Of a DNA stretch of 40,607 nucleotides, positions 1 through 6,837 are shown in pieces. The stretch comes from Prevotellamassilia sp. (GTDB lineage: Bacteria > Bacteroidota > Bacteroidia > Bacteroidales > Bacteroidaceae). The DNA lies in assembly GCA_009775705.1 (NCBI GenBank), contig VSQE01000010.1, positions 1 to 40,607 of the forward strand, given 5' to 3'. The notes under the pieces are model-generated. The model was given only the letters and a program-made list of their open reading frames with translations, did no database searches and was not told the DNA's origin. A program made the translations under genes and the position numbers. The stretch's first letter is position 1. The number at the start of each line of letters is the position of its first letter.

Positions 1-342
1 CAAATGCTTTTTTTTTTTTTTGGCTTTCAAAAATATTTTTTTTTTGTCTGGGGGGGGGGGGCGTCTTGCCCCCCCCCCCCCCGATGGGGTGTGCAGAGGG
101 GCTTGCCCCTTGCCTTATTGGGGAATTTTCAGCGATATGGAGTATTGCGGCTCGGAAAATTCCCTAATAAGTGAACTGAACCCTTGCGCAGTTTGGCTTC
201 ATGTTGGCTTTCCGTTGGCTCTGCCGCCCCCCCCATAGAAAAACAAAGCGTAACGAACGCATTATTAGTTAATTCGCTACGCCTTGCCCAAATTTACTTT
301 TTCGCTATGTGTTTATTTTATGCGTTTTTAATGGTTTCGGAC
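1..342. other. Gene-free stretch with homopolymer tracts and small inverted repeats
   Basis: I see no credible gene here. The sequence holds T14 (8-21), T10 (36-45), G12 (50-61), C14 (69-82) and C8 (227-234). The G12 and C14 runs are separated by 7 bases and can pair with each other. Further inverted repeats lie at 97-110 (AGGGGC/GCCCCT around TT), at 121-130 with 155-164 (perfect 10 bp), and at 248-257 with 273-282 (9 of 10 bases). A 72-codon open frame at 20-238 consists largely of translated homopolymer and is not believed. The homopolymers may contain assembly or sequencing error. Confidence 0.6.
50..82. repeat. Poly-G / poly-C inverted repeat
   Basis: Twelve G (50-61), a 7-base spacer, then fourteen C (69-82). 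Either strand can fold into a pure G:C hairpin, and the G-run could also form a quadruplex-like structure. Runs of this length slip easily in replication and are hard to sequence, so the true lengths are uncertain. Confidence 0.7.
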
Positions 343-389
343 AAAGTTTAACTTTGAGGTTTTTCGGAAAAACTCCGGGAAGGGACCTA

Positions 390-471
390 TTTTTCACAAC
401 ATAGTATGTTTTTCAAAAAAGATAGGACCTTTTTTCAACAAGATCGGATGTTTTTTTCACGTTAAGCGACG
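390..471. repeat. Four phased T-tract units inside element copy 1
   Basis: Four units start at 390, 409, 430 and 451. Each begins with 5-7 T, usually followed by CA, and continues with an A/G-rich stretch. Spacing is 19, 21 and 21 bp, close to two helical turns, so the A-tracts lie on one face of the helix and should bend the DNA. The same array recurs at 17421-17502 in copy 2. Confidence 0.65.
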
Positions 472-519
472 AAAAAAGCCGCCCATTAGGCGGCTTTTCA
501 GGGATCTTCTACTTTGCTG
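472..519 (-). ncRNA. Candidate ~48-nt small RNA, copy 1
   Basis: A promoter match ends at 523, so transcription should begin near 519 and run leftward. After about 25 nt the RNA folds into a GCCGCC / GGCGGC stem (478-483 with 489-494, loop of 5), followed by six U (472-477), a standard Rho-independent terminator. The resulting RNA is about 48 nt with no start codon. The copy at 17503-17550 keeps the promoter, start region and hairpin. The hairpin would also stop nadA transcripts. Whether it is a true sRNA or only a terminator with a fortuitous promoter is not settled; the conserved promoter favours an sRNA. Confidence 0.4.
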
Positions 520-522
520 GTG

Positions 523-554
523 CAAATGTAATACATTCGGAGACGAAATACAAA
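523..554 (-). promoter_or_regulatory. Bacteroidales promoter in element copy 1
   Basis: On the minus strand TTTG (554-551) is followed by a 20 bp spacer and TACATTTG (530-523), an exact match to TTTG-N19-21-TAnnTTTG. In copy 2 the fixed positions are the same, while the spacer differs at about 8 of 20 positions and one 'n' of the -7 box differs. Confidence 0.65.
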
Positions 555-670
555 TGTCGTTTAACCTTCGTTTACATTTCGAGGCTTGTGGTTCTGTCCC
601 TTATCGACGTTAAACATGAAACGGCAGCAGGGGCGGAACGGCGGAAAATAGGGTTCTCTTTCAGCCTTTG

Positions 671-1654
671 TCAGCTCAAGGTGAGCATGGCCTCGATGGG
701 GCGTACGGCTGCGGCGGCGATATCGGCGGGAACTTCGATGACGGGCCATTCGTAGCGCAGCGTGTTGTAGACCTTCGGAAGTGTGACAAGGCGCATGTAG
801 CTGCATTCGTTGCAGGCGCAGGCAGAGTCTTCGGGCGGGACGGGGATGAAGGTTTTCTGTGGGGCCTGTTTCCGCATTTCGTGCAGGATGCCGCTTTCCG
901 TTACCACTAAGAAGGTGTCACACTCGTCCTCGACGGCATGGCGCAGCAGCACGGCTGTGGAACCCACAACATCGGCCAGCCGCACCACCGGGCCCTTGCA
1001 TTCGGGATGGACCAGTACTTTGGCCCCGGGGTGGAGGCGTTTCAGCTCCAGCAGTTTCTCTGTGGAGAAGCGTTCGTGAACGTGGCAGGCACCGTCCCAC
1101 AGCACCATGTCGCGGCCCGTGACACTATTGAGGTAGCTGCCCAGATTGCGGTCGGGGCCGAAGATGAGCGGCTGGTCGGCGGGGAAGCTCTCGACGATGC
1201 GGCGGGCGTTGCCCGAGGTGACCACCACATCGGTCACGGCTTTGGTGGCTGCCGAGGTGTTTACGTAGGAGATGACCTTGTGGCCGGGGTGTTTCCTGAC
1301 GAAGTCGGCGAACCGGTCGGCGGGACAGCTCTCGGCCAGCGAGCATGTGGCGTTCAGGTCGGGGATGAGTACCTTCTTTTGCGGGCAGAGAATCTTGTTG
1401 GTCTCGCCCATGAAGTGTACGCCGCACATGAGGATGATGTCGGCCTCGGTGGCGGCGGCCTTTTGTGCCAGAGCCAGGCTGTCGCCTACGAAGTCGGCGA
1501 TGTCCTGGACATCGGCCTCGGTGTAGTAGTGTGCCATGATGACGGCATTCTTTTCCCGGCACAGCCGCCGTATTTCGGTTTTCAGGTCGGTGCCGGAGGG
1601 TATAGGCTCGTCGATGAAGCCTTTTGCTATCCAGTTTTCCTTTATTTCTGTCAT
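671..1654 (-). CDS. nadA: Quinolinate synthase A (NadA)
   Basis: NadA condenses iminoaspartate with dihydroxyacetone phosphate to give quinolinate in de novo NAD synthesis. It is cytoplasmic and carries a 4Fe-4S cluster. The 327-residue protein shows the family motifs MAHYYTEADVQD (40-51), GVHFMGETNKIL (78-89), NATCSLAESCPAD (101-113), GACHVHERF (188-196), HPECKGPV and CACNECSYM (279-287). The three cluster ligands are probably Cys104, Cys190 and one of the cysteines at 279-284; the length fits the shorter NadA class. The ATG at 1654 lies 9 bp after the xerD stop codon, so the two are probably co-transcribed. nadB and nadC are not in the window. Confidence 0.96.
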   Translation of the reverse strand: MTEIKENWIAKGFIDEPIPSGTDLKTEIRRLCREKNAVIMAHYYTEADVQDIADFVGDSLALAQKAAATEADIILMCGVHFMGETNKILCPQKKVLIPDLNATCSLAESCPADRFADFVRKHPGHKVISYVNTSAATKAVTDVVVTSGNARRIVESFPADQPLIFGPDRNLGSYLNSVTGRDMVLWDGACHVHERFSTEKLLELKRLHPGAKVLVHPECKGPVVRLADVVGSTAVLLRHAVEDECDTFLVVTESGILHEMRKQAPQKTFIPVPPEDSACACNECSYMRLVTLPKVYNTLRYEWPVIEVPADIAAAAVRPIEAMLTLS

Positions 1655-1663
1655 TTTCTTTAT

Positions 1664-2599
1664 TTAGGTGTTTTGGTCGTTCGTAGTGTCATCATGTCCC
1701 GCGGCCCTGTCGGCTATGTTGCGCGGGAAGTGGTTCAGCACCTGTTCCCGCAGGAAGCGACGGTCGATGTGGGTATAGATTTCCGTGGTCGAGATGTCCG
1801 CGTGGCCCAGCATGGCCTGGATGGCTCTCAGATTGGCCCCGCCTTCAAGCAGATGGGTGGCAAAGGTATGACGGAAGGTGTGGGGGCTGATGGTCTTGAG
1901 GATGCCTGCGGCCTCGGCGTAGAGGCGGATGAAGTGGAACACCGTGATGCGTGAGAGGTGGCGCCGGCGGCGTATGCTGAGGAATACGTAGTCCTCCTCG
2001 CCGGGGCGTATGTCCAGCTGGCATCGGTCTGCGAACCACAGCCTCAGCTCCTTCACGGCCCGTGGCGACAGGGGGACGAGCCGTTGCTTGTTGCCCTTGC
2101 CCGTGACGCGGATGTAGCCCTCGTCGGGATAGAGGCAGGACATGCGCAGGTCGCACAGCTCGCTCACGCGCAGGCCGCAACTGTAGAGCATCTCTATGAT
2201 GGCGCGGTTGCGCTGTCCCTCGGCTTCGGAGAGATCGATGGCGGCGATGATGCGGTCCACCTCCTCCAGCGTGAGGACATCGGGCAGATGTTTGCCCGTC
2301 TTGGGCGATTCGAGCAGCTCGGTGGGGTCGTTGTCTATGTAGCCGTCGAGCAACAGGAACCGGTAGAACGAGCGGACCCCCGAAAGGATGCGGGCCACCG
2401 ACCGCGCGCAGATGCCCATGTCGTGAAGTGTCCAGACAAAGCGGTGGAGGTCGTCGAGCGTGACCGTCTCCACCGTGGCGCCGCAGTCGTCAAGATGGTT
2501 CAGGTAGCGTTCCACATCGCGCATGTAGGCCTCGCGCGTGTTCTCAGACAGGCCGCGTTCCAGAAATATATAGGTGCGATATTTGCCGAGCAGGTTCAA
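1664..2599 (-). CDS. xerD: XerD-like tyrosine recombinase
   Basis: This site-specific recombinase of the XerC/XerD type resolves chromosome dimers at dif. The 311 residues comprise an N-terminal SAM-like core-binding domain (about 5-90) and a C-terminal catalytic domain (about 105-290). All catalytic residues are visible: Arg144 in CGLRVSEL, Lys168 in TGKGNKQR, His240 and Arg243 in PHTFRHTFATHLL, His266 in LGHADISTT, and nucleophile Tyr275 in IYTH. Full length, with no neighbouring cargo or att-like repeats, argues for the housekeeping enzyme rather than an element integrase. It is divergent from aroQ with 71 bp between them. It could be XerC instead; sequence alone does not separate them firmly. 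Confidence 0.88.
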   Translation of the reverse strand: MNLLGKYRTYIFLERGLSENTREAYMRDVERYLNHLDDCGATVETVTLDDLHRFVWTLHDMGICARSVARILSGVRSFYRFLLLDGYIDNDPTELLESPKTGKHLPDVLTLEEVDRIIAAIDLSEAEGQRNRAIIEMLYSCGLRVSELCDLRMSCLYPDEGYIRVTGKGNKQRLVPLSPRAVKELRLWFADRCQLDIRPGEEDYVFLSIRRRRHLSRITVFHFIRLYAEAAGILKTISPHTFRHTFATHLLEGGANLRAIQAMLGHADISTTEIYTHIDRRFLREQVLNHFPRNIADRAAGHDDTTNDQNT

Positions 2600-2629
2600 G
2601 TCTCAACTATTTTTCGTAATTTTACAGCG

Positions 2630-2656
2630 CAAAAGTACTTTATTTTTCCAACATAC
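2630..2656 (-). promoter_or_regulatory. Promoter for xerD-nadA
   Basis: Minus strand: TACTTTTG at 2637-2630 matches the TAnnTTTG -7 box. TTTC sits 19 bp upstream, one mismatch from the TTTG -33 box. The predicted leader to the xerD ATG is about 27 nt. Confidence 0.5.
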
Positions 2657-2670
2657 GAAACAGCAGAGAT

Positions 2671-3105
2671 ATGAAGATTCTGATAATGAACGGGCCCAAC
2701 CTCAATCTTCTCGGGACCCGTGAGCCGGGAATCTACGGGACGGGCACGATGAGCGAGTGCGTGACGGTGCTGCGGGAACGCTATCCGGAGGTAGAGATAG
2801 ACTGCTACCAGAGCAATGTGGAGGGCTTCCTCATCGACCGTTTGCAGGCTGCCGCCACCGACGGGACGTACGGAGTGGTGCTGAACGCCGGAGCCTATAC
2901 CCATACCTCGGTGGCGCTGCACGACGCGATACGCTCAGTGAGCCTGCCCGTGATAGAAGTGCATATCTCCAATGTACATTGCCGGGAAGAGTTCAGACGG
3001 CATTCCATGATTTCGCCGGCCTGTCGCGGAGTGATCTGCGGTTTCGGGCTGGATTCCTATCGTCTGGGCGTGGAAGCCCTGTTGAAGATGTATCTCGATG
3101 AATGA
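2671..3105 (+). CDS. aroQ: Type II 3-dehydroquinate dehydratase (AroQ)
   Basis: AroQ converts 3-dehydroquinate to 3-dehydroshikimate, the third step of the shikimate pathway, in the cytoplasm as a dodecamer. The 144 residues match the type II family in size and motifs: MNGPNLNLLGTREPGIYG (6-23) with catalytic Tyr22, YQSNVEGFLIDRL (46-58), LNAGAYTHTSVAL (71-83) and VIEVHISN (94-101) with catalytic His98, followed by REEFRRHSMI. It is the first gene of a same-strand run (aroQ, pyk, methyltransferase, rbfA, permease). 48 bp separate it from pyk. Confidence 0.96.
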   Translation: MKILIMNGPNLNLLGTREPGIYGTGTMSECVTVLRERYPEVEIDCYQSNVEGFLIDRLQAAATDGTYGVVLNAGAYTHTSVALHDAIRSVSLPVIEVHISNVHCREEFRRHSMISPACRGVICGFGLDSYRLGVEALLKMYLDE

Positions 3106-3153
3106 CGTGACTTTTTTTCTTTCCGTCTGAAAAACAGCATCCTTATTTATTAT

Positions 3154-4593
3154 ATGTATAAGAAAACGAAAATCGTAGCCACCATCTCGGATACCCGCTG
3201 TGACGTGGGGCTGATCCAGAGCCTTTATGACGCGGGCATGAATGTTGTCCGTCTCAACACCGCCCATCAGGATGCCAAGGGCATGAAGCGCGTCATCGAC
3301 AACGTGCGTGAGGTGTCCAGCCATATTGCCGTGCTCGTCGACACCAAAGGACCCGAGGTGCGCACCACGCGCTGCGAACTCCCCATTGATTTCCGCAAAG
3401 GCGACTACGTACGCATAGTGGGCAATGCCGAACTGGTCACTACCCGCGAGTGCATTGCCGTAAGTTACAAGGACTTCGTGCACGACTTGCCTGAGGGCGT
3501 ACACATACTGATTGACGACGGCGACTTGGGACTGGTGGTCGAGGAGAAGCATGAGGACTACCTGTTCTGCCGTGTGGAGAACGATGCCACGCTGGGTTCG
3601 CGCAAGAGCGTCAACGTGCCTGGAGTACGTATCAACCTGCCGGCCCTGACTGATCGCGATCGTGCCAACATCGCTTTTGCCATCGACTATGACGTGGCCT
3701 TTATCGCCCATTCCTTTGTGCGTTCGCGTGAGGATGTGGAGGAGGTGCGCAGCCTGATAGATGCCGCCCACAGTGACATCCGTGTCATTGCCAAGATAGA
3801 GAACCAGTCCGGTGTGGACAACATCGACGAGATTCTGGAGGCGGCCGACGGCATCATGGTGGCGCGGGGCGACCTGGGCATCGAGGTGCCGCAGGAGCAG
3901 ATTCCCGGCATTCAGCGCCGTCTCATCGAAAAGGCTATCCGCGCCCACAAGCCGGTCATCGTGGCCACGCAGATGTTGCAGAGCATGATACGCAACCCGC
4001 GGCCTTCGCGGACGGAGGTGACGGACATCGCTAATGCCGTCTACTCGCGTGCCGATGCCCTGATGTTATCGGGCGAGACAGCCTATGGCGATTATCCCGT
4101 GGAGGCGGTGCGTGTTATGGCGTCCGTCGCGCGGCAGGCCGAGACCGACAATTTCGGCGGACTGGACGGGCTGGACATCCCGCTTTCCGAGAATCCCGAT
4201 GTCACGGAGTTCTTTGCGAAGGAAGCGGTCTCCGCCACCCGGAAGATGAAGTTGCGGGCCATCATCATGGACAGCTATACCGGACGGACGGCGCGTTATG
4301 TCTCGTCCTTCCGCGGCGAAAGCAATATTCTCGCCATCTGCTACAAGGCCAAGACCGTCCGCCACCTGGCTTTGTCCTACGGGGTCTATGCCATCTATAT
4401 GCCCATCAAGAGCTTCGGACACGAGTTTCTGCTGGCAGCCCTCCGCAAGCTGCTCAGCGACAGGATGCTGCATCCTGAAGACCGTATCTGCTATCTCGGC
4501 TCGCAGCGCAAGGAGCAACGCACGTCGTTTATGGAAATGAACATCGTGAAGAATCTCTTCGAGACAGAAGGGGAGGAGACCTATCCGAACTGA
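3154..4593 (+). CDS. pyk: Pyruvate kinase
   Basis: Pyruvate kinase transfers phosphate from phosphoenolpyruvate to ADP in the last step of glycolysis. The 479 residues carry TKIVATIS near the N-terminus, the B-domain entry DTKGPEVRTT, the catalytic lysine motif IAKIENQSGVDNIDEI, the Mg-binding MVARGDLGIEVP, PVIVATQMLQSM and SRADALMLSGETAYGDYPVEAV. Two usual motifs are altered: TIGPAS reads TISDTRCD, and the NFSHG motif that helps bind K+ reads NTAHQ, with Ala for Ser. I recall this form as typical of Bacteroidota, so it is not evidence of inactivity. The stop codon overlaps the next ATG by one base. Confidence 0.95.
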   Translation: MYKKTKIVATISDTRCDVGLIQSLYDAGMNVVRLNTAHQDAKGMKRVIDNVREVSSHIAVLVDTKGPEVRTTRCELPIDFRKGDYVRIVGNAELVTTRECIAVSYKDFVHDLPEGVHILIDDGDLGLVVEEKHEDYLFCRVENDATLGSRKSVNVPGVRINLPALTDRDRANIAFAIDYDVAFIAHSFVRSREDVEEVRSLIDAAHSDIRVIAKIENQSGVDNIDEILEAADGIMVARGDLGIEVPQEQIPGIQRRLIEKAIRAHKPVIVATQMLQSMIRNPRPSRTEVTDIANAVYSRADALMLSGETAYGDYPVEAVRVMASVARQAETDNFGGLDGLDIPLSENPDVTEFFAKEAVSATRKMKLRAIIMDSYTGRTARYVSSFRGESNILAICYKAKTVRHLALSYGVYAIYMPIKSFGHEFLLAALRKLLSDRMLHPEDRICYLGSQRKEQRTSFMEMNIVKNLFETEGEETYPN

Positions 4594-5240
4594 TGGAACT
4601 GGAAGAATATATCCTCGGGCACATCTCGCCGGAGGACGATTACCTGTACCGCCTGTACCGCGCCACGAACACGCAGCTGCTGCGGCCGCGCATGGCTTCG
4701 GGACATCTGCAAGGCTGTTTCCTGAAGATGATTACCGGTATGATTGCGCCGCGCCGCGTGTTGGAAATAGGTACCTATTCGGGCTATTCGGCCTTATGTA
4801 TGGCTGCCGGAATGCCGCTTGGCGGCGAGGTGCTTACCTTCGAGATCAACGACGAGCAGGAAGACTTCACGCGGCCCTGGCTTGAAGGGGCACCCTACGC
4901 CGCCCGGGTCCGGATGGTTATAGGCGATGTCTTCGCACTGCTGCCGGAGATGGGACTTGTCTTTGACATGGCCTTTATCGATGCCAACAAACGGGACTAT
5001 GCCGAGTATTACGCGCTGGTGATGCGCCATATACGCCCCGGAGGGTATATCCTGGCGGACAATACGCTATGGGACGGACATGTGACGGATCCCGCCTACG
5101 ACCGCGATGCGCAGACGCTGGGCATCCGCCGTTTCAATGACATCGTGGCTGCCGACGAACGGGTGGAAAAAGTCATCCTCCCGCTGCGCGACGGTCTCAC
5201 GCTTATCCGCGTCAAGGAATCTCCTGACGCAAATTCATAA
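4593..5240 (+). CDS. SAM-dependent O-methyltransferase (Methyltransf_3 / COMT-like)
   Basis: This is a class I methyltransferase of the catechol/caffeoyl-CoA O-methyltransferase family, predicted to methylate a hydroxyl of an unknown small molecule using S-adenosylmethionine and a divalent metal. In 215 residues the SAM-binding motif I is VLEIGTYSGYSA (56-67), an acidic loop EIN follows strand 2, and the metal site is Asp130 in FIDANKRDY with Asp156-Asn157 in ILADNTLW. The ATG at 4593 overlaps the pyk stop (TGATG), so translation is probably coupled. The substrate cannot be told from sequence. Confidence 0.85.
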   Translation: MELEEYILGHISPEDDYLYRLYRATNTQLLRPRMASGHLQGCFLKMITGMIAPRRVLEIGTYSGYSALCMAAGMPLGGEVLTFEINDEQEDFTRPWLEGAPYAARVRMVIGDVFALLPEMGLVFDMAFIDANKRDYAEYYALVMRHIRPGGYILADNTLWDGHVTDPAYDRDAQTLGIRRFNDIVAADERVEKVILPLRDGLTLIRVKESPDANS

Positions 5241-5258
5241 ACCCTTTACCTGATTTTT

Positions 5259-5594
5259 ATGGAAACAACCCGCCAACAGAAAATCTCCCGCCTGATCCAG
5301 AAGGAACTGGGCGAAATTTTTCAGAAGCAGACGCGCGCCATGCACGGGGTGCTCGTCTCTGTCAGCGCCGTGCGCATCAGCCCCGACATGAGTGTCTGCA
5401 AGGCTTATCTCAGCGTGTTCCCTTCCGACCGTGCGGCCGAGATTGTGGAGAACATCAACCGGAACGTCCGCGAGCTGCGTTACGACCTCGGTACCCGTAT
5501 GCGCCACCAGTTGCGCATCATTCCCGAACTGAAATTCTTTGTCGATGATTCGCTGGACTACATTGACCACATCGACGAACTTCTGAAAAAGTAA
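5259..5594 (+). CDS. rbfA: Ribosome-binding factor A (RbfA)
   Basis: RbfA is a small KH-fold protein that binds the 30S subunit and helps mature the 5' end of 16S rRNA, important at low temperature. The 111 residues show the family pattern: QKISRLIQKELGEIF at the N-terminus, VLVSVSAVRISPDMSVCKAYLSVFP in the core with the Ala-containing KH kink, and IPELKFFVDDSLDYIDHIDELL at the C-terminus. It lies 18 bp after the methyltransferase and 22 bp before the permease, within the same transcription unit. Confidence 0.93.
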   Translation: METTRQQKISRLIQKELGEIFQKQTRAMHGVLVSVSAVRISPDMSVCKAYLSVFPSDRAAEIVENINRNVRELRYDLGTRMRHQLRIIPELKFFVDDSLDYIDHIDELLKK

Positions 5595-5616
5595 CCTTCC
5601 CTTCCGGCCCAGTCCC

Positions 5617-6837
5617 ATGTCCTTCCCTTTTTTCATTGCCCGCCGGTATCTCTTTTCCAAGAAGAGCCACAATGCCATCAATATCATTTCCGCCATCTCG
5701 GTGGGCGGTGTGGCGCTCGCCACGATGGCACTGGTCTGTACGCTGTCTGTTTTCAACGGTTTCCGCGACCTCATCGGCAGCCTCTATACCGCCATCGACC
5801 CCCAGCTGAAGGTAGTGCCTGTGCGCGGAAAGTTCGCCGCACAGGCCGATACCCTTTTGCTGGCAGCCGGCCGTCATCCCGATGTGGCCGTTGCCTCCGC
5901 GAGCCTTGAGGACAATGCGCTTATTCTTTTTAAGGGCCATCCCACCGTAGTCACTCTCAAAGGTGTGGACGACAATTATGCCGGCTGCACCGGCATCCGT
6001 TCCATTCTTTACGGCAACGGTTCGTGGCAGCTTCATGCCGCCGGCGTGGACTACGGCATTCCGGGCATCGGGCTGGCGCAGCAGATAGGTTCGCTGGACT
6101 ACGGCACCCTCCAGATCTGTGCTCCCCGTAAAGGCGAGCGCATCAATACGGTCAATCCTGCCGAGAGCTTCAATGTGGCCGAGGTCAATTCCTGCGGCGT
6201 ATGTTTCGACGTACACCAGCGTAAGTATGACGAGACCCTGCTGCTCGCGCCGTTGCATCTGGCCCAGCAGCTTTTCGAGCAGGAGGGCAGGATCACTTCG
6301 CTGGAACTCCGCCTGCGCGAAGGGGCCGATACGGAGAGCGTCAAGCGCGACCTGCGACGCAGTCTCGGAGAGGGTTATTCCGTGCTGGACCGCATGGAAC
6401 AGCAGCAGGAGATGTTCAACATCATGAGCATAGAGAAGTCCATGGCCTATCTGTTTCTCACCTTTATCCTGCTGGTGGCCTGTTTCAACATCATCGGTTC
6501 GGTTTCCATGCTCATCATTGACAAACGCGGCGATGTGGACACGCTCCGCCATCTCGGCGTACAGGACCGCATCATTGTGCGCATCTTCCTTTACGAAGGG
6601 CGTCTCATCTCTCTGATCGGTGCCGTCATCGGCATTGCGGCGGGATTGTTTCTCTGCTATTTGCAGGAGACCTTCGGTCTGCTGCGGCTGGGCGGTTCGT
6701 CCGGCAATTTCATCATAGATGCTTATCCCGTCAGCGTGCGGCCGGCCGATGTGCTGCTGGTTTTCCTCACCGTTCTGGCGGTAGGCTTCGTCTCCGTGTA
6801 TTATCCTGTGAAATATCTGAGCAAGCGTTTCCTATGA
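5617..6837 (+). CDS. ABC transporter permease of the LolC/LolE (FtsX) family
   Basis: This inner-membrane permease probably belongs to a lipoprotein-releasing complex. Its 406 residues have the LolC/E layout: N-terminal FFIARRYLFSKKSHNAINIISAISVGGVALATMALV with one membrane segment (about 20-45), a large periplasmic MacB-type domain (about 50-265), then three membrane segments (about 275-300, 320-345 and 375-400) forming the FtsX domain. IDKRGDVDTLRHLG (cytoplasmic coupling loop) is the typical LolC/E signature. No LolD-like ATPase is adjacent; it must be encoded elsewhere. The next gene starts 4 bases before this stop. Confidence 0.85.
   Translation: MSFPFFIARRYLFSKKSHNAINIISAISVGGVALATMALVCTLSVFNGFRDLIGSLYTAIDPQLKVVPVRGKFAAQADTLLLAAGRHPDVAVASASLEDNALILFKGHPTVVTLKGVDDNYAGCTGIRSILYGNGSWQLHAAGVDYGIPGIGLAQQIGSLDYGTLQICAPRKGERINTVNPAESFNVAEVNSCGVCFDVHQRKYDETLLLAPLHLAQQLFEQEGRITSLELRLREGADTESVKRDLRRSLGEGYSVLDRMEQQQEMFNIMSIEKSMAYLFLTFILLVACFNIIGSVSMLIIDKRGDVDTLRHLGVQDRIIVRIFLYEGRLISLIGAVIGIAAGLFLCYLQETFGLLRLGGSSGNFIIDAYPVSVRPADVLLVFLTVLAVGFVSVYYPVKYLSKRFL

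Larger units (their letters stand above)
343..622 (-). repeat. Duplicated intergenic element, copy 1
   Basis: This block aligns without a gap to 17374-17653 (constant offset 17031). By hand count about 42 of 280 positions differ, roughly 85% identity; the part from 343 to 540 differs at about 18 of 198 positions. Read on the minus strand it contains, in order, a conserved upstream block, a complete Bacteroidales promoter, a short transcribed region ending in a hairpin plus U-tract, four T/A-tract units spaced 19-21 bp, and a small CGGA/TCCG hairpin. It sits just downstream of nadA. No coding frame is shared by the copies. Family unknown to me. Confidence 0.85.

Noticed and set aside
20..238. 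72-codon plus-strand frame across the homopolymers
   Set aside because: Most of it is translated poly-T, poly-G and poly-C; no start context or family.
390..471. Short repeats as a CRISPR array
   Set aside because: Units are 19-21 bp with no separate spacers, repeats are degenerate, and no cas genes are present.
343..622. Element as an insertion-sequence remnant
   Set aside because: No transposase fragment, terminal inverted repeat or target duplication could be seen at either copy; left open as a non-autonomous repeat.
938..1954. 338-codon plus-strand frame over nadA and the end of xerD
   Set aside because: Shadow frame; the minus strand encodes two complete known enzymes.
1664..2599. xerD as integrase of a mobile element
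   Set aside because: No cargo genes, no att-like direct repeats and no composition shift nearby; all neighbours are core genes.
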